NCBI RefSeq assembly: GCF_900115845.1
Contig: NZ_FOXX01000004.1
Location: forward strand, 124,001 to 188,000
Length of the DNA: 64,000 nucleotides
Source: Priestia endophytica DSM 13796
GTDB lineage: Bacteria > Bacillota > Bacilli > Bacillales > Bacillaceae_H
Direction: 5' to 3'
Shown here: in pieces, positions 1 through 9,342 of the stretch
How positions within the stretch are numbered: the stretch's first letter is position 1
Layout: every line of letters begins with the position of its first letter
Notes under the pieces: model-generated
Seen by the model: only the letters and a program-made list of their open reading frames with translations
What the model was told of the DNA's origin: nothing
Databases searched by the model: none
Program-made: the position numbers and the translations under genes

Positions 1-120
1 ATAACTCGAAACTAAATCTGTTGAAACAGCTACAATGCCCGTAATTCCATAATCTTGCCAGTGTTTGATTCGTTCTAGAATATTGGAATATTCAGCAAGG
101 TGCAGGTGCGCATCAATCAT
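1..120 (-). CDS. TatD-like metal-dependent hydrolase, N-terminal fragment (runs off the left edge)
   Basis: Reading leftward from an ATG at 120, an open frame of 40 codons reaches the window edge. It begins MIDAHLHL, the usual start of TatD/amidohydrolase-fold phosphoesterases, in which the two histidines of the HxH motif bind the first metal. It continues with a helix and a GITGIVAVS stretch, as expected for the first beta/alpha unit of the TIM barrel. Everything beyond residue 40 lies outside the window, so substrate and subfamily cannot be told. A DNase of the TatD type is the common annotation for this start. Confidence 0.6.
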   Translation of the reverse strand, partial: MIDAHLHLAEYSNILERIKHWQDYGITGIVAVSTDLVSSY

Positions 121-1151
<1,031 letters not shown>

Positions 1152-1316
1152 TTAAGGAATACCATTCCCTTGGAGGCGTTCTACATATGTTGGATCTATA
1201 GGGTTATTTCCTCCCCACTGTACATATCTACTACTATGTCCTTGTGTATTAAAATATAGAAATACAGTTATTGTTAAGCTTGTGATACCTAGTAAAGGGA
1301 TTGCAAATTTCTTCAT
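1152..1316 (-). CDS. small exported peptide of unknown function (54 aa)
   Basis: The start is placed at the ATG at 1316 because it follows an AAAGGAGAAAGAG ribosome binding site; a start nine codons upstream has none. The product begins MKKFAIPLLGITSLTITVFLYF, a short basic N-terminus plus hydrophobic segment typical of a signal peptide or membrane anchor. About 32 polar residues follow, rich in Gly, Asn and Pro, with a GGNNPIDP stretch near the middle. No family is recognised. The size and layout resemble Bacillus secreted signalling or Phr-like peptides, but no partner response gene (Rap/NprR type) lies nearby, so that is only a resemblance. Confidence 0.5.
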   Translation of the reverse strand: MKKFAIPLLGITSLTITVFLYFNTQGHSSRYVQWGGNNPIDPTYVERLQGNGIP

Positions 1317-1382
1317 CTCTTTCTCCTTTGTAAATATAATCATCAGTTATTAAACTATTCTTTCATAGTATCGTACAAATTG

Positions 1383-1521
1383 CCAAGGTTTGGGTGCACA
1401 AGAGGAGATCCCGCTTATTCCAGAACTAAAAGAGCAATCTCCGTTCTATAATAGCACGGAGACAGTAAGGGTCAAACCTAAATTGAGAACAAATATTGGT
1501 GACATACAAACACGTCTTTAA
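1383..1521 (+). pseudogene. coding-like remnant, unidentified
   Basis: An open stretch of about 46 codons on the plus strand ends at a TAA at 1519-1521. It has coding-like composition (for example QEEIPLIPELKEQSPFYNST) but no start codon or ribosome binding site; upstream the frame closes at a TAG. It looks like the 3' end of a gene whose 5' part is gone. The family is not recognised. It could also be chance, as the stretch is short. Confidence 0.25.
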
Positions 1522-1716
1522 TATTACTAAGTATTTTGGACTTACCATAAGGTCATTGCTCTATACTTTCTCCTATTTGAATTATCTCTACAACGTATCT
1601 ATACGATAGTTATTGCCTTCAGATCCCTTGAAAAGCAAAAAACCAATCCCTTCATTTACCGCTGAGTAAAAAATGAGGTTGGTTTTTACTTATTATTTTT
1701 ATTTAAATAAAAATTT

Positions 1717-1765
1717 TTTAGAATAATTAACTTTTAGAACACTGTATTAACAAAAAATAGATTAC
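1717..1765 (+). repeat. dispersed direct repeat, copy A
   Basis: A ~49-bp AT-rich sequence beginning TTTTAGAATAATTAACTTTT and containing AGAACACTGT. It recurs with few differences at 6707-6754 in the same orientation. The two copies bracket the aminotransferase-ddl-mocR-SLAP block. No terminal inverted repeats or transposase are seen. Confidence 0.6.
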
Positions 1766-1830
1766 AATACACTACTTTACTTAGCCTAAGACCTAATCAA
1801 AGGCGGTATTTATTTTGAATTAAGCATATA

Positions 1831-3051
1831 TCACAATACACTTGTCAAGGCTACTGATTTTGGAATGCAGGAAATAAATTGATTGATAAATTCATCGATT
1901 TCCGCTTTCGTAATGATATAAGGAGGAAGTAAACGAATAGTGTTTCCGTTTGTAACGTCCACTAGCATTCCCTTATTCAGTAATTCTAGCTGTAGTTTTT
2001 TTGCGTTTTTATGAGTGTCATGAGTACTGATCCCAAACATCATGCCACAATAACGTACTTCTTTGATAAAATAAGAATTTTCCTCCTGAATTTTTTGAAG
2101 TTTTTCATTCAAATATAAGGACATTTCATAAGACTTTTGCATTAAACCATCATCAATTAATGTGTTTAATACAGCTAATCCTAAAGCCGTACCAATTGGA
2201 GAATGAGCAAATGTTGTGCCATGGTCACCTGGTGAGAATACATCATAAAGTCGTGACCCTACTATTATCCCTCCTAAGGGTGTACCGCCACCCGCTGCTT
2301 TACCAAATTGAATAATATCAGGTGTAATATCAAAATGTTGATAAGCAAACAATTTTCCCGTTCTCCCTATACCACTTTGCACCTCGTCAACAATAAATAA
2401 CATATTATACTGTCTACAAAGCTCTTCGACCCCTTTTAAATACTCCCCTGACAAAGGATATACCCCACCACTTCCTAATACAGGCTCTAGCATAATAGCA
2501 AGCGGCTTTTTCTTGAGTATTATTCTTTCTAGTTCCTTTAAATTCTCTCGTTCCACCTCATATACAGGAATAGATGTACGAGGGAAATTCTGATATACAT
2601 TTTCTTGTCTTGTAAAGTGAAGAGCACCTAATGTACGTCCATGAAAACTTTCTTTAAGTACAACAACTCCATCCTGTTTTTGATTTGTTATATGTCTGTA
2701 CTTGTGAATTAGTTTTAAAGTTGCCTCGGTAGCTTCCGCACCTGAGTTTGTATAATAGACTTTCCCATCTTTTAAAGAATAATCGACTAATTTTTTAGCA
2801 TATTCAATAGCAACTGGGTTTAAAAAATGAAAAGGAAGATGTAAACATTTTTCAACTTGTTCAAAGGTGGCTTTTATAATATTAGGATGATTGTAGCCTA
2901 ATATATTCACTCCTACACCAGAGAATAAATCAAGATATTCTTTACCGTTGACATCATAAAGCTTACAACCTTTTCCCTTTTCTATAGCAACTGGCATGCG
3001 GAGATACGTAGACATTAAATATTCTTTATCTAATTGAAACCAATTGATCAT
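1831..3051 (-). CDS. class III PLP-dependent aminotransferase (acetylornithine/ornithine type)
   Basis: A 406-aa fold-type I, class III aminotransferase. Visible landmarks are the cofactor-loop TNSGAEATE (~101-109), the VDEVQSGIGRTG motif (~221-232) with the Asp that contacts the pyridine nitrogen, and FGKAAGGGTPLGG (~249-261) with the Schiff-base lysine at 251. Family members move an amino group from omega-amines such as acetylornithine, ornithine or GABA to a 2-oxo acid. The ATG at 3051 has AAGGGGG seven bases upstream. It lies downstream of, and co-oriented with, the MocR regulator and D-Ala-D-Ala ligase, but separated from the ligase by 146 bp. This points to a role linked to those genes rather than arginine biosynthesis, since no arg genes are near. 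The substrate cannot be told from sequence. Confidence 0.8.
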   Translation of the reverse strand: MINWFQLDKEYLMSTYLRMPVAIEKGKGCKLYDVNGKEYLDLFSGVGVNILGYNHPNIIKATFEQVEKCLHLPFHFLNPVAIEYAKKLVDYSLKDGKVYYTNSGAEATEATLKLIHKYRHITNQKQDGVVVLKESFHGRTLGALHFTRQENVYQNFPRTSIPVYEVERENLKELERIILKKKPLAIMLEPVLGSGGVYPLSGEYLKGVEELCRQYNMLFIVDEVQSGIGRTGKLFAYQHFDITPDIIQFGKAAGGGTPLGGIIVGSRLYDVFSPGDHGTTFAHSPIGTALGLAVLNTLIDDGLMQKSYEMSLYLNEKLQKIQEENSYFIKEVRYCGMMFGISTHDTHKNAKKLQLELLNKGMLVDVTNGNTIRLLPPYIITKAEIDEFINQFISCIPKSVALTSVL

Positions 3052-3197
3052 ACATGATCCCCCTTAGGTGCCATCACATTCATAGCAATACACAGCTTTA
3101 TGACCATTCCTGAATTGACAGCACCATCATCTTCTGTAATTTGAGTTTATGAGTATTTTTAATCTTCTACGGAAACATGAGTGCATTTAAAATGCAA

Positions 3198-4112
3198 TTA
3201 GAAACCTTCGCTTCTCCTAACTTGCAAGGAGGTGTCAATAATGATATCCAACAGCTTGTTATAGGGAATTCCTGCCGCATGAGCACTTTTAGGAAGTAAA
3301 CTATTTTTTGTCATTCCAGGCAATGTATTTACTTCCATAACATACGGAATTCCATCTTTTATAATCATATCCACTCTAGCATAAACACTGCATTTCAATG
3401 CTCTATAGCAAGCCATTGCAGCTTCAGCGACGCGGTCATGGATATTAGGTGGAAGTTCTATAACCTCCTCAATCGTAGCGCTATCATGGTATTTCGTATG
3501 ATAATCAAAAAACTCAGCCGTATGTTGAATTGAAATGATAGGTAAAAGCTTTCCGTCCAAAATAGAACATGTAATTTCTTCGCCCTTTATATATTTTTCA
3601 ATTACTAGTTCAGTATCCCATTTGAATACCTCTTCAAGAGAGGAAAGTAAGGAATCCTGATCGTTTACGATTGTTACTCCTATACTGGAACCACCTAAAT
3701 TTGGTTTTACGACTAATGGATACCCCATTTTATCTATTTCGTCTAATTGAAGATTTTCTATATTGGAAAGGTGAATCCAATCTGGTGTTTGAATGCCCTC
3801 ATAACGAATCATTTTTTTCGCTATATGTTTATCCATACAAATCCCGCTTGATAACATGTCACTTCCGGTATATGGAACGTCGAGGGTTTCCAGAGTAGCT
3901 TGAACCATGCCATCCTCTCCATATTTCCCATGAAGAGCTAATAGAGCAATATCAACATTTCTTATCTTTTCAATAAGATCTTTTTTGTCATTTAATTTAA
4001 TAGGTACAACTTCGTATTTACTCTTATCCAAATGTCCAATCATTTCTTCCCCTGTCATCAGGGACACTTGTTTTTCGGAGGACACTCCTCCCATAATAAC
4101 GCCAACTCTCAT
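3198..4112 (-). CDS. ddl: D-alanine--D-alanine ligase
   Basis: A 304-aa ATP-grasp ligase of normal Ddl length that joins two D-alanines with ATP to make the peptidoglycan dipeptide. Seen in order: GGVSSEKQVSL (Glu13), HGKYGEDG (61-68), KPNLGGSSIGV (136-146, Ser142), DYHTKY (203-208, Lys207 and Tyr208) and EVNTLPGMT (260-268). These match the Glu15/Ser150/Lys215/Tyr216 set recalled for E. coli DdlB, so dipeptide rather than depsipeptide specificity is expected. The start follows GGGGAG, and the gene begins 4 bases after the MocR stop codon, so the two are surely co-transcribed. A housekeeping ddl normally sits with murF, so this is probably a second, conditionally regulated copy. Confidence 0.88.
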   Translation of the reverse strand: MRVGVIMGGVSSEKQVSLMTGEEMIGHLDKSKYEVVPIKLNDKKDLIEKIRNVDIALLALHGKYGEDGMVQATLETLDVPYTGSDMLSSGICMDKHIAKKMIRYEGIQTPDWIHLSNIENLQLDEIDKMGYPLVVKPNLGGSSIGVTIVNDQDSLLSSLEEVFKWDTELVIEKYIKGEEITCSILDGKLLPIISIQHTAEFFDYHTKYHDSATIEEVIELPPNIHDRVAEAAMACYRALKCSVYARVDMIIKDGIPYVMEVNTLPGMTKNSLLPKSAHAAGIPYNKLLDIIIDTSLQVRRSEGF

Positions 4113-4116
4113 TTTT

Positions 4117-5565
4117 TCAACTCCCCATTTTCATTTTCAATGTATCACCAATTATTCTAATTCCCTGGATAATATCTTCTTCGTTCAATCTAGAGAATCC
4201 CAATCGAAACGTATTACTTCCTCTTCCATCCGTGTAAAAAACATCCCCAGGAGAAAAAACCACTCCCTTTTCATAACAATTTTTCAAAAGTGTACGAGCA
4301 TTAATTCCTTTTTCTAACTCTATAAAAAGATGAAGCCCCCCGTCCCCAGTTATTCTCTTTAATGGAATGTATTGATTACAAGCTTGAAGGGATAGCTCAT
4401 ATTTTTTCTTATAAACAGATTTGGCCTTTTTTAAATATTTTTCAAAATAGCCATCATGCAAATATTGAAAAAGCACTGCCTGATCCAGTGTGGAGGTGTG
4501 AATAGTCCGTGCCCTTTTCATACTCTCCAGCCAGTGAATTAATTCTTTATCTGCTAAAATCCAACCAACACGTAAGCCTGGAAAAAGAATTTTTGAAAAG
4601 CTGCTGATATAAATAACGTTGTTTCCAGATCCTGCGAAAGTCAATAAAGGTGCTAGATGGGAACCTGAGTAACGTAACTCCTCATTAAAACCATCTTCTA
4701 TAATAGGAATTTGATATTTTGAAAAGAGTTTCATGATTTTGGTCCTTTTTTCAGAGGAGGTCACAATCCCGGTCGGATTATGATAGGACGGAATTAAATA
4801 TGCAAAATCAAAATCCGCTTGAGATAAGCTTTTCTCAACTTGATCAATATCGATACCATCATCCTTCATGTCTATCCCGTGGACCTCAAGTCCATGTAAT
4901 CGAAAAAGTTTTAATGCGGTATGATGAGTAGGATTTTCACATATAATACGTCCTGATTTTTTAGTTAGAGAAGACAATAGGATATCCAGCCCCTCAGTGA
5001 AGCCATTTGTGATAAGAATATCCTTGTTGGAAATATCTATCCCTTTCATTTCCATATAGTGTAGAAGGTAATTTATTAGGGGTTTGTAACCTTTTGCATA
5101 TCCGTAGTTCAAAACAATATCTCCTTCAATTGACATCCGAGTGAGAAAAGCCCTTTTAAAGTTTTCAACATCAAAAAGCTTTTCGTCTGGAGCAATGCTA
5201 TTGAATGAAATCATGCCTTTTTCCCAGCGAACACCATGTTTCATTAAATCTAATTCATCCGCTAGCAAGGTAGCGGTATTGAGCTTTTCTTTCCAGTCTA
5301 GTTTTATAGATGGTGTTTTGGATACATCGACTTTCCCCACAAAATTTCCTTTTCCCTTTATTGCATAGATTAGGCCTTCTTGTTCTAAGTCCGCGTAAGC
5401 AGTGAGAACAGTATTTCTACTGACCGATAATAATTTACTAAGTTCTCGGGTAGATGGAAGTTTCTGGTCCTCCAATAGATGTCCTTTCATAATCATTTTT
5501 TTAAAGTAATCCTTTAATTGAATATAAACCGGACGATTATCCGTAAGCTTAAAATCATTAAACAC
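4117..5565 (-). CDS. MocR-family (GntR HTH + aminotransferase) regulator, DdlR-like
   Basis: A 482-aa two-domain regulator. Residues ~10-80 form a GntR winged helix-turn-helix (LPSTRELSKLLSVSRNTVL), followed by a linker and a fold-type I aminotransferase-like domain of ~110-480 residues. The PLP lysine lies in SSFSK (Lys325), and NPTGI and the VGW stretch after Lys325 are present. MocR proteins use bound PLP to sense an amino compound. One member, DdlR of Brevibacillus, is known to control an adjacent ddl, which is the arrangement here. The next gene is ddl at a 4-bp gap. Two direct copies of a 9-mer 80 and 170 bp upstream are candidate binding sites. The effector is probably a D-Ala-related compound (inference). 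Confidence 0.85.
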   Translation of the reverse strand: MFNDFKLTDNRPVYIQLKDYFKKMIMKGHLLEDQKLPSTRELSKLLSVSRNTVLTAYADLEQEGLIYAIKGKGNFVGKVDVSKTPSIKLDWKEKLNTATLLADELDLMKHGVRWEKGMISFNSIAPDEKLFDVENFKRAFLTRMSIEGDIVLNYGYAKGYKPLINYLLHYMEMKGIDISNKDILITNGFTEGLDILLSSLTKKSGRIICENPTHHTALKLFRLHGLEVHGIDMKDDGIDIDQVEKSLSQADFDFAYLIPSYHNPTGIVTSSEKRTKIMKLFSKYQIPIIEDGFNEELRYSGSHLAPLLTFAGSGNNVIYISSFSKILFPGLRVGWILADKELIHWLESMKRARTIHTSTLDQAVLFQYLHDGYFEKYLKKAKSVYKKKYELSLQACNQYIPLKRITGDGGLHLFIELEKGINARTLLKNCYEKGVVFSPGDVFYTDGRGSNTFRLGFSRLNEEDIIQGIRIIGDTLKMKMGS

Positions 5566-5644
5566 TTCCTTTTCCCCCTTGCTATCATTTTTACATAAGT
5601 AACCACTACCTCAAAAGGTCCACCACATATGTATTTTCTTTAAC

Positions 5645-5743
5645 TAGCGGTATGGTTTTATTCCCCATCTATACAGTTTATACATATAGATAATATTGTA
5701 ATTTAAAATTCGCTTCATCTTCCTCCTTTTACTTTAGCGGTAT
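5645..5743. promoter_or_regulatory. candidate MocR operator: two direct TAGCGGTAT copies
   Basis: TAGCGGTAT occurs at 5645-5653 and again, same orientation, at 5735-5743, 90 bp apart, upstream of the mocR-ddl start. Established MocR regulators such as GabR bind spaced direct repeats, including an ATACC-type core that is also the core here on the other strand. An AT-rich promoter-like stretch lies between the copies. Binding is inferred, not shown. Confidence 0.4.
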
Positions 5744-5868
5744 TCCACGTTATAAAATGACTCTCTGTTTCCGGTTTACACATTTTCTTATGCAACCGAA
5801 ATATGAGCAGAATTACAATTTTGAATGGAGATAGTCTTTGCACCTAAACTAGCGACGTGAATCTACAT

Positions 5869-5908
5869 AAATAAAAAGGATACTGTTCATCAGCATCCTT
5901 TTTATTTA
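5869..5908 (-). terminator. rho-independent terminator of the SLAP-domain gene
   Basis: Inverted repeat AAAAAGGATACTG / CAGCATCCTTTTT (one mismatch) around a TTCAT loop, with A/T runs on both sides. It lies ~85 bp past the stop of the minus-strand SLAP gene. Confidence 0.75.
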
Positions 5909-5991
5909 TGTTAGGTTATAATTCCCTCTTGATAATCCTCTATCCTTTTGAGAAAAAAGCCAATATGAAAAGAAAGATTTTCAAAACGGCT

Positions 5992-6369
5992 TTAAAGTAT
6001 TTCTAATTGCCCATTTTCAAAAGCGATCTGCGGTGTATAACTGTCCTTTGGAAATATAAAGGTCCAAGGCATACTCACTCCGGGTCGAATAGTAAGCGCA
6101 GGTAGAGTAAACACCTTGTCTGCGATGACTTCTCCCCTTATGCTGTAAAGTAACCTTGCATTAATAAATGTTAAAAGACGGTCCGTACCATTATGGACCA
6201 ATACAGATACTAATAGAGCTTCCTTATGGTTAATTGCTTCTCGTATAGGAGAGCAAAAAATGGTGGAGCTGTTTAGATGTTTTGTTTCATTAAAGATTCT
6301 TTCAATATTTTCTCGGTCCTGATTAGCTAATGCTTTATCCCAAGACGTTTCAAATTGTAATTGTTGCAT
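5992..6369 (-). CDS. SLAP-domain-containing protein
   Basis: 125 aa after choosing the ATG at 6369, which stands 8 bases from AAAGGTGG; a GTG four codons upstream lies inside that ribosome binding site. The sequence MQQLQFETSWDKALANQDR, then FTLPALTIRPGVSMPWTFIFP, is typical of the small Bacillus SLAP-domain proteins. These are beta-rich proteins related to domains of surface-layer proteins, often linked to accessory Sec functions. There is no signal peptide or membrane segment. Monocistronic, with its own terminator. The molecular function is unknown. Confidence 0.7.
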   Translation of the reverse strand: MQQLQFETSWDKALANQDRENIERIFNETKHLNSSTIFCSPIREAINHKEALLVSVLVHNGTDRLLTFINARLLYSIRGEVIADKVFTLPALTIRPGVSMPWTFIFPKDSYTPQIAFENGQLEIL

Positions 6370-6555
6370 AACTAAAACCACCTTTTGAAGGTTAAGTGTA
6401 ACATAAGTGGAAGAAAGACTGAATTAAACTAATTTGTCTCTTTAGTTGTCAAATTCCTCATTTTATCACCTTGTTCCCCTCTATATCATAATCTTACTAT
6501 ATTGAGTTTTTATGGAATGATGAACACCGCTCCATCAATAATGTGGTAACAAACC

Positions 6556-6585
6556 AAAAAAGCTTAAAAATTATTTAAGCTTTTT
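6556..6585 (-). terminator. terminator-like hairpin
   Basis: AAAAAGCTTAAA / TTTAAGCTTTTT with a short AT loop. It probably ends transcription from the nuclease/phosphatase-fold gene, whose stop is at 6844, and its symmetry allows action in both directions. Confidence 0.65.
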
Positions 6586-6706
6586 AACAGGTTATTTTTG
6601 GTAAAAGAGAGCGGAAATTGTTAGAGAAGGCTATGTGAATTCTCCGCTCCCTTTTGAATTTACAAGGTTTTTTGTTATTTAATTGTGTTCTTTTTAATTG
6701 TTTTTA

Positions 6707-6754
6707 TTTTAGAATAGTTAACTTTTAGAACACTGTGTTATCAAAAATAGGTTA
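6707..6754 (+). repeat. dispersed direct repeat, copy B
   Basis: Begins TTTTAGAATAGTTAACTTTT and contains AGAACACTGT; matches copy A at 1717-1765 with only a few substitutions and one indel. Same orientation, start-to-start distance 4990 bp. Confidence 0.6.
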
Positions 6755-6843
6755 TAAGCTATTACTTAAATGACAATATATAATATCGTAACTACTAGCT
6801 ATTATGCTCAAACAACGTTTCTATAAAAAAGCTTCTCTTATTT

Positions 6844-7641
6844 CTATAATTTAAGCATCTTAGTTTCCACACCAAAGTGATCAGATACAACTAATTTGTT
6901 CTTATCATTAAAGATTACATTTGAATATTCTACCTGAACAGGCTTATTTGTTAAAATTAAATCCAATCTCAAGTCTTCCTTGTTGTCACTCCAACCTGCA
7001 ATTTTCCCTTTCACTGTAATTCCTTCATCCTTTTTCTCTGCAAGATGGTACGTGTCATAAAGACCGTGAGTTAGCAAGTATTCATAGCCTTCTCCTTTAA
7101 GAAAAGCATTGTTGTTAAAGTCTCCCATCAGAAAGAATGTTTCATCCTTATTTACATGTTGAAGAAGGTTATCTGCTTGATTTTTAAATGGTTCCTCTTC
7201 ATCATGCCACCACCCCATATGACATGAGTAAAAGGAAATCGGGTTGTTATTGTATGTAATTGTAGCACCGACAATTTTTCGTGTTTTCCAATGGTTAATC
7301 ACGTCTGTTCCCTTAGAAACAAAGAATGAATGTTTCTCTATCATGGGATGCTTTGTTAAGATAGCCACTCCTTCTTCGTATGTTTCATAAGCGATATGAG
7401 CAAGATCCCAAACAAACGAGTATTCAGTACTACCTAACTTTTTAAGTTCCTGTAACAATACGAATGCAAAATTGTTTTCTCTAATATTGTCGTATATATA
7501 TAGTTTATCAATAGACTGACTTACCTCTTGTAGTGAGATAACATCATATGATTTTTCCTGAATGATTTGTGCTAAATACTTTATTTTCTCTATTTGATTT
7601 TCCTCCTGCCAGGAATGACAGTTTAAAGTTAGGATTTTCAT
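6844..7641 (-). CDS. endonuclease/exonuclease/phosphatase-fold hydrolase
   Basis: 265 aa with the DNase I-like (EEP) fold layout: MKILTLNCHSW (metal-site Asn), SLQEVSQ (catalytic Glu), YSCHMGWWHDEEEPF, a MGDFNNNA motif (Asp and Asn) and the C-terminal SDHFGV (catalytic Asp-His). This superfamily includes nucleases, sphingomyelinases and sugar or inositol phosphatases. No signal peptide, so cytoplasmic. The start has GGAGG well placed. Its position after the PTS EIIA gene, same strand, suggests a role in the sugar system, perhaps dephosphorylating an imported sugar phosphate, but that is inference. All expected catalytic residues are present. Confidence 0.75.
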   Translation of the reverse strand: MKILTLNCHSWQEENQIEKIKYLAQIIQEKSYDVISLQEVSQSIDKLYIYDNIRENNFAFVLLQELKKLGSTEYSFVWDLAHIAYETYEEGVAILTKHPMIEKHSFFVSKGTDVINHWKTRKIVGATITYNNNPISFYSCHMGWWHDEEEPFKNQADNLLQHVNKDETFFLMGDFNNNAFLKGEGYEYLLTHGLYDTYHLAEKKDEGITVKGKIAGWSDNKEDLRLDLILTNKPVQVEYSNVIFNDKNKLVVSDHFGVETKMLKL

Positions 7642-7720
7642 TTACTTTATACCTCCGACCGACTTTAGGGATTTGATCAAAGTACACGTTGAATGAAAAG
7701 ACTCTCTGATTGCAGCAATC

Positions 7721-7750
7721 AAAAAGGAGGATTCTCTCCCCCTTTTTTTA
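7721..7750 (-). terminator. terminator after the PTS EIIA gene
   Basis: AAAAAGGAGG / CCCCCTTTTT, nine of ten pairs matching, loop TTCTCT, T-runs on both strands. Located ~115 bp downstream of the EIIA stop. Confidence 0.6.
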
Positions 7751-7863
7751 AAAAGATCTATAGCCTTATTTACAGCAACTAAAGGCCTTAGGTAACAAGG
7801 CTACACCCTATCTATTAAAACAAAATGTATTTGGTTTTTAGCCGTTCGACTACTCAGCATAAG

Positions 7864-8361
7864 TTATTTTAAATTACACTTTAAAATTAATTCTTGTCTT
7901 GACACCTCTGAGGTAGAGAATTGCTCCATATTATCTAATTTGTCTAGGGTATTTGTAATAATAATAGGAGTAACAATCTCTTTATTCTTACTTTCTAAGA
8001 AAGGGATATCAAAGGTTGATAATACATCGCCTGCTTTTACAGATTGTCCTTCTTCTACAAATGTTTCAAATCCTTCTCCTTTAAGGTCAACAGTCTCTAA
8101 TCCAACATGAATGAGAATTTCTAAGCCTCTCACAGACTTAATTCCTATCGCGTGTTTAGTAGGGAAAACTTGAACGATCTCCCCCTCCACTGGGGACAAA
8201 AGCTTTCCTTCTTTCGGTATGATTGCGATACCATCTCCCATCATTTTATTTGAAAAAACAGGATCAGGCACTTCCGCTAATGAAATAATCTCTCCAGTAA
8301 GAGGAGAATATATTTCTTCTGTTTGAGTTTTTACTTTCTTTTGAAATAAATTTTTAAACAT
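7864..8361 (-). CDS. PTS glucose-family EIIA component
   Basis: 165 aa, the size of free-standing EIIA-Glc proteins. EIYSPLTGEIISLAEVPDPVF leads into the beta-barrel fold, and His70 and His85 (LIHVGLET) are 15 residues apart, like the His75/His90 pair of the E. coli protein; His85 is the expected phosphorylation site. It passes phosphate from HPr to the EIIB domain. The EIICB gene at 10110-11711 lacks an EIIA domain, so this is its likely partner, although it is encoded on the other strand beyond the regulator. The ribosome binding site TAGGAG precedes the ATG. Alternatively it could also serve other glucose-family transporters. Confidence 0.88.
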   Translation of the reverse strand: MFKNLFQKKVKTQTEEIYSPLTGEIISLAEVPDPVFSNKMMGDGIAIIPKEGKLLSPVEGEIVQVFPTKHAIGIKSVRGLEILIHVGLETVDLKGEGFETFVEEGQSVKAGDVLSTFDIPFLESKNKEIVTPIIITNTLDKLDNMEQFSTSEVSRQELILKCNLK

Positions 8362-8565
8362 TTATGTCAGCTCCTATGTTTTAGAATAGTTCTTTAATAC
8401 ATGTGGTGAAAGACAATTCATTCATTCCAAAAAATATATGTATAGTACCTAAATAATGATAATCACTATATAGAAAATAGATTGCAATTTAGATAGCCGT
8501 ACTCCTTATCAAAGGGAATAGGAATTTGTATATTTTGATAGATTTCTTCTTTTTGTTATAGCTTA

Positions 8566-9342
8566 TTAGGATTCTTCTTTTTGAGACACTTCAATATGTT
8601 GTCGATACTCTACATACTTTCGAAACAATGTTTCCCCAACAATAAAAAGGGTGGAAAATGTCGGAACTGTAGTGCCATCATCTAACTTAGTTTCTGAGCA
8701 ATTAGCATATAAGTTGAAAGGAGTCATTCTGGCTAACACATTATTTCTTAAATTTGTTATAGAAATGAAGGGAATTCCTTTTGAAACGATCGATCGTACT
8801 GTAGGAACCATTATCGGTGTATCACCTGATAATGAGATAATAATCACAACGTCCCGAACCGTTACGTCTCTGATGATCATCTCAAACTCTGAATGAACTC
8901 GTATAACATGTAAATAGCGTTGCATAGCACGAAACATTCTTTGCAGTTCATATGCACAATTCAACTGTAAATCCCCAGTTCCATAAACAAATATCCGTTC
9001 AGATTGCTCTATTAGCCCACATATCTCATGAAAATTTTTGGTTTTCGTATATTTTAGAGTTTCTTGTATGTCTGTGCTCAATACTTCCACACTGCTTACT
9101 TGTTCACTCGGTCCTTCTTGGTCTTCCCATTTTAAAAAAACACGAAATTCACTATAACCACTAAAACCTAGTTTTTGGGCTAAACGGAGAATCGATGAAC
9201 GAGAAACATTACATTTATCCGCTAAACTGTTGATTCCTAGCTCATAGCATGAACTTTTATGATTTAGAACGTACTTTAAGATATGAAAATCATTTTCATG
9301 TAATTGATTATAATATTTGTTAATTAACTCTTCTAACTTCAT
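8566..9342 (-). CDS. RpiR-family sugar-phosphate-responsive regulator (GlvR/MalR-like)
   Basis: 258 aa. An N-terminal RpiR helix-turn-helix (~20-70, LADKCNVSRSSILRLAQKLG) is followed by a SIS domain (~115-240) with the VYGTGDLQLNC and IISLSGDTP sugar-phosphate-binding loops. RpiR regulators sense phosphosugars. In B. subtilis a similar protein (MalR/GlvR) activates the maltose PTS operon, and here the gene is divergent from a MalP-like EIICB, so it most likely controls that gene and the downstream EIIA. The ATG follows GAGGAGGGC. A perfect 7-bp inverted repeat at 9900-9920 in the divergent region is a possible site. Confidence 0.85.
   Translation of the reverse strand: MKLEELINKYYNQLHENDFHILKYVLNHKSSCYELGINSLADKCNVSRSSILRLAQKLGFSGYSEFRVFLKWEDQEGPSEQVSSVEVLSTDIQETLKYTKTKNFHEICGLIEQSERIFVYGTGDLQLNCAYELQRMFRAMQRYLHVIRVHSEFEMIIRDVTVRDVVIIISLSGDTPIMVPTVRSIVSKGIPFISITNLRNNVLARMTPFNLYANCSETKLDDGTTVPTFSTLFIVGETLFRKYVEYRQHIEVSQKEES

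Larger units (their letters stand above)
5566..5991. other. intergenic region between mocR and the SLAP gene
   Basis: This gap holds the mocR-ddl promoter region with the repeated TAGCGGTAT motif and, at 5869-5908, the terminator of the SLAP-domain gene. Nothing else coding was seen. Confidence 0.5.
6370..6843. other. intergenic region with hairpin and repeat copy B
   Basis: Holds the upstream region of the SLAP gene, a strong hairpin at 6556-6585 and the second copy of the dispersed repeat at 6707-6754. No ORF with a ribosome binding site was found. Confidence 0.5.
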
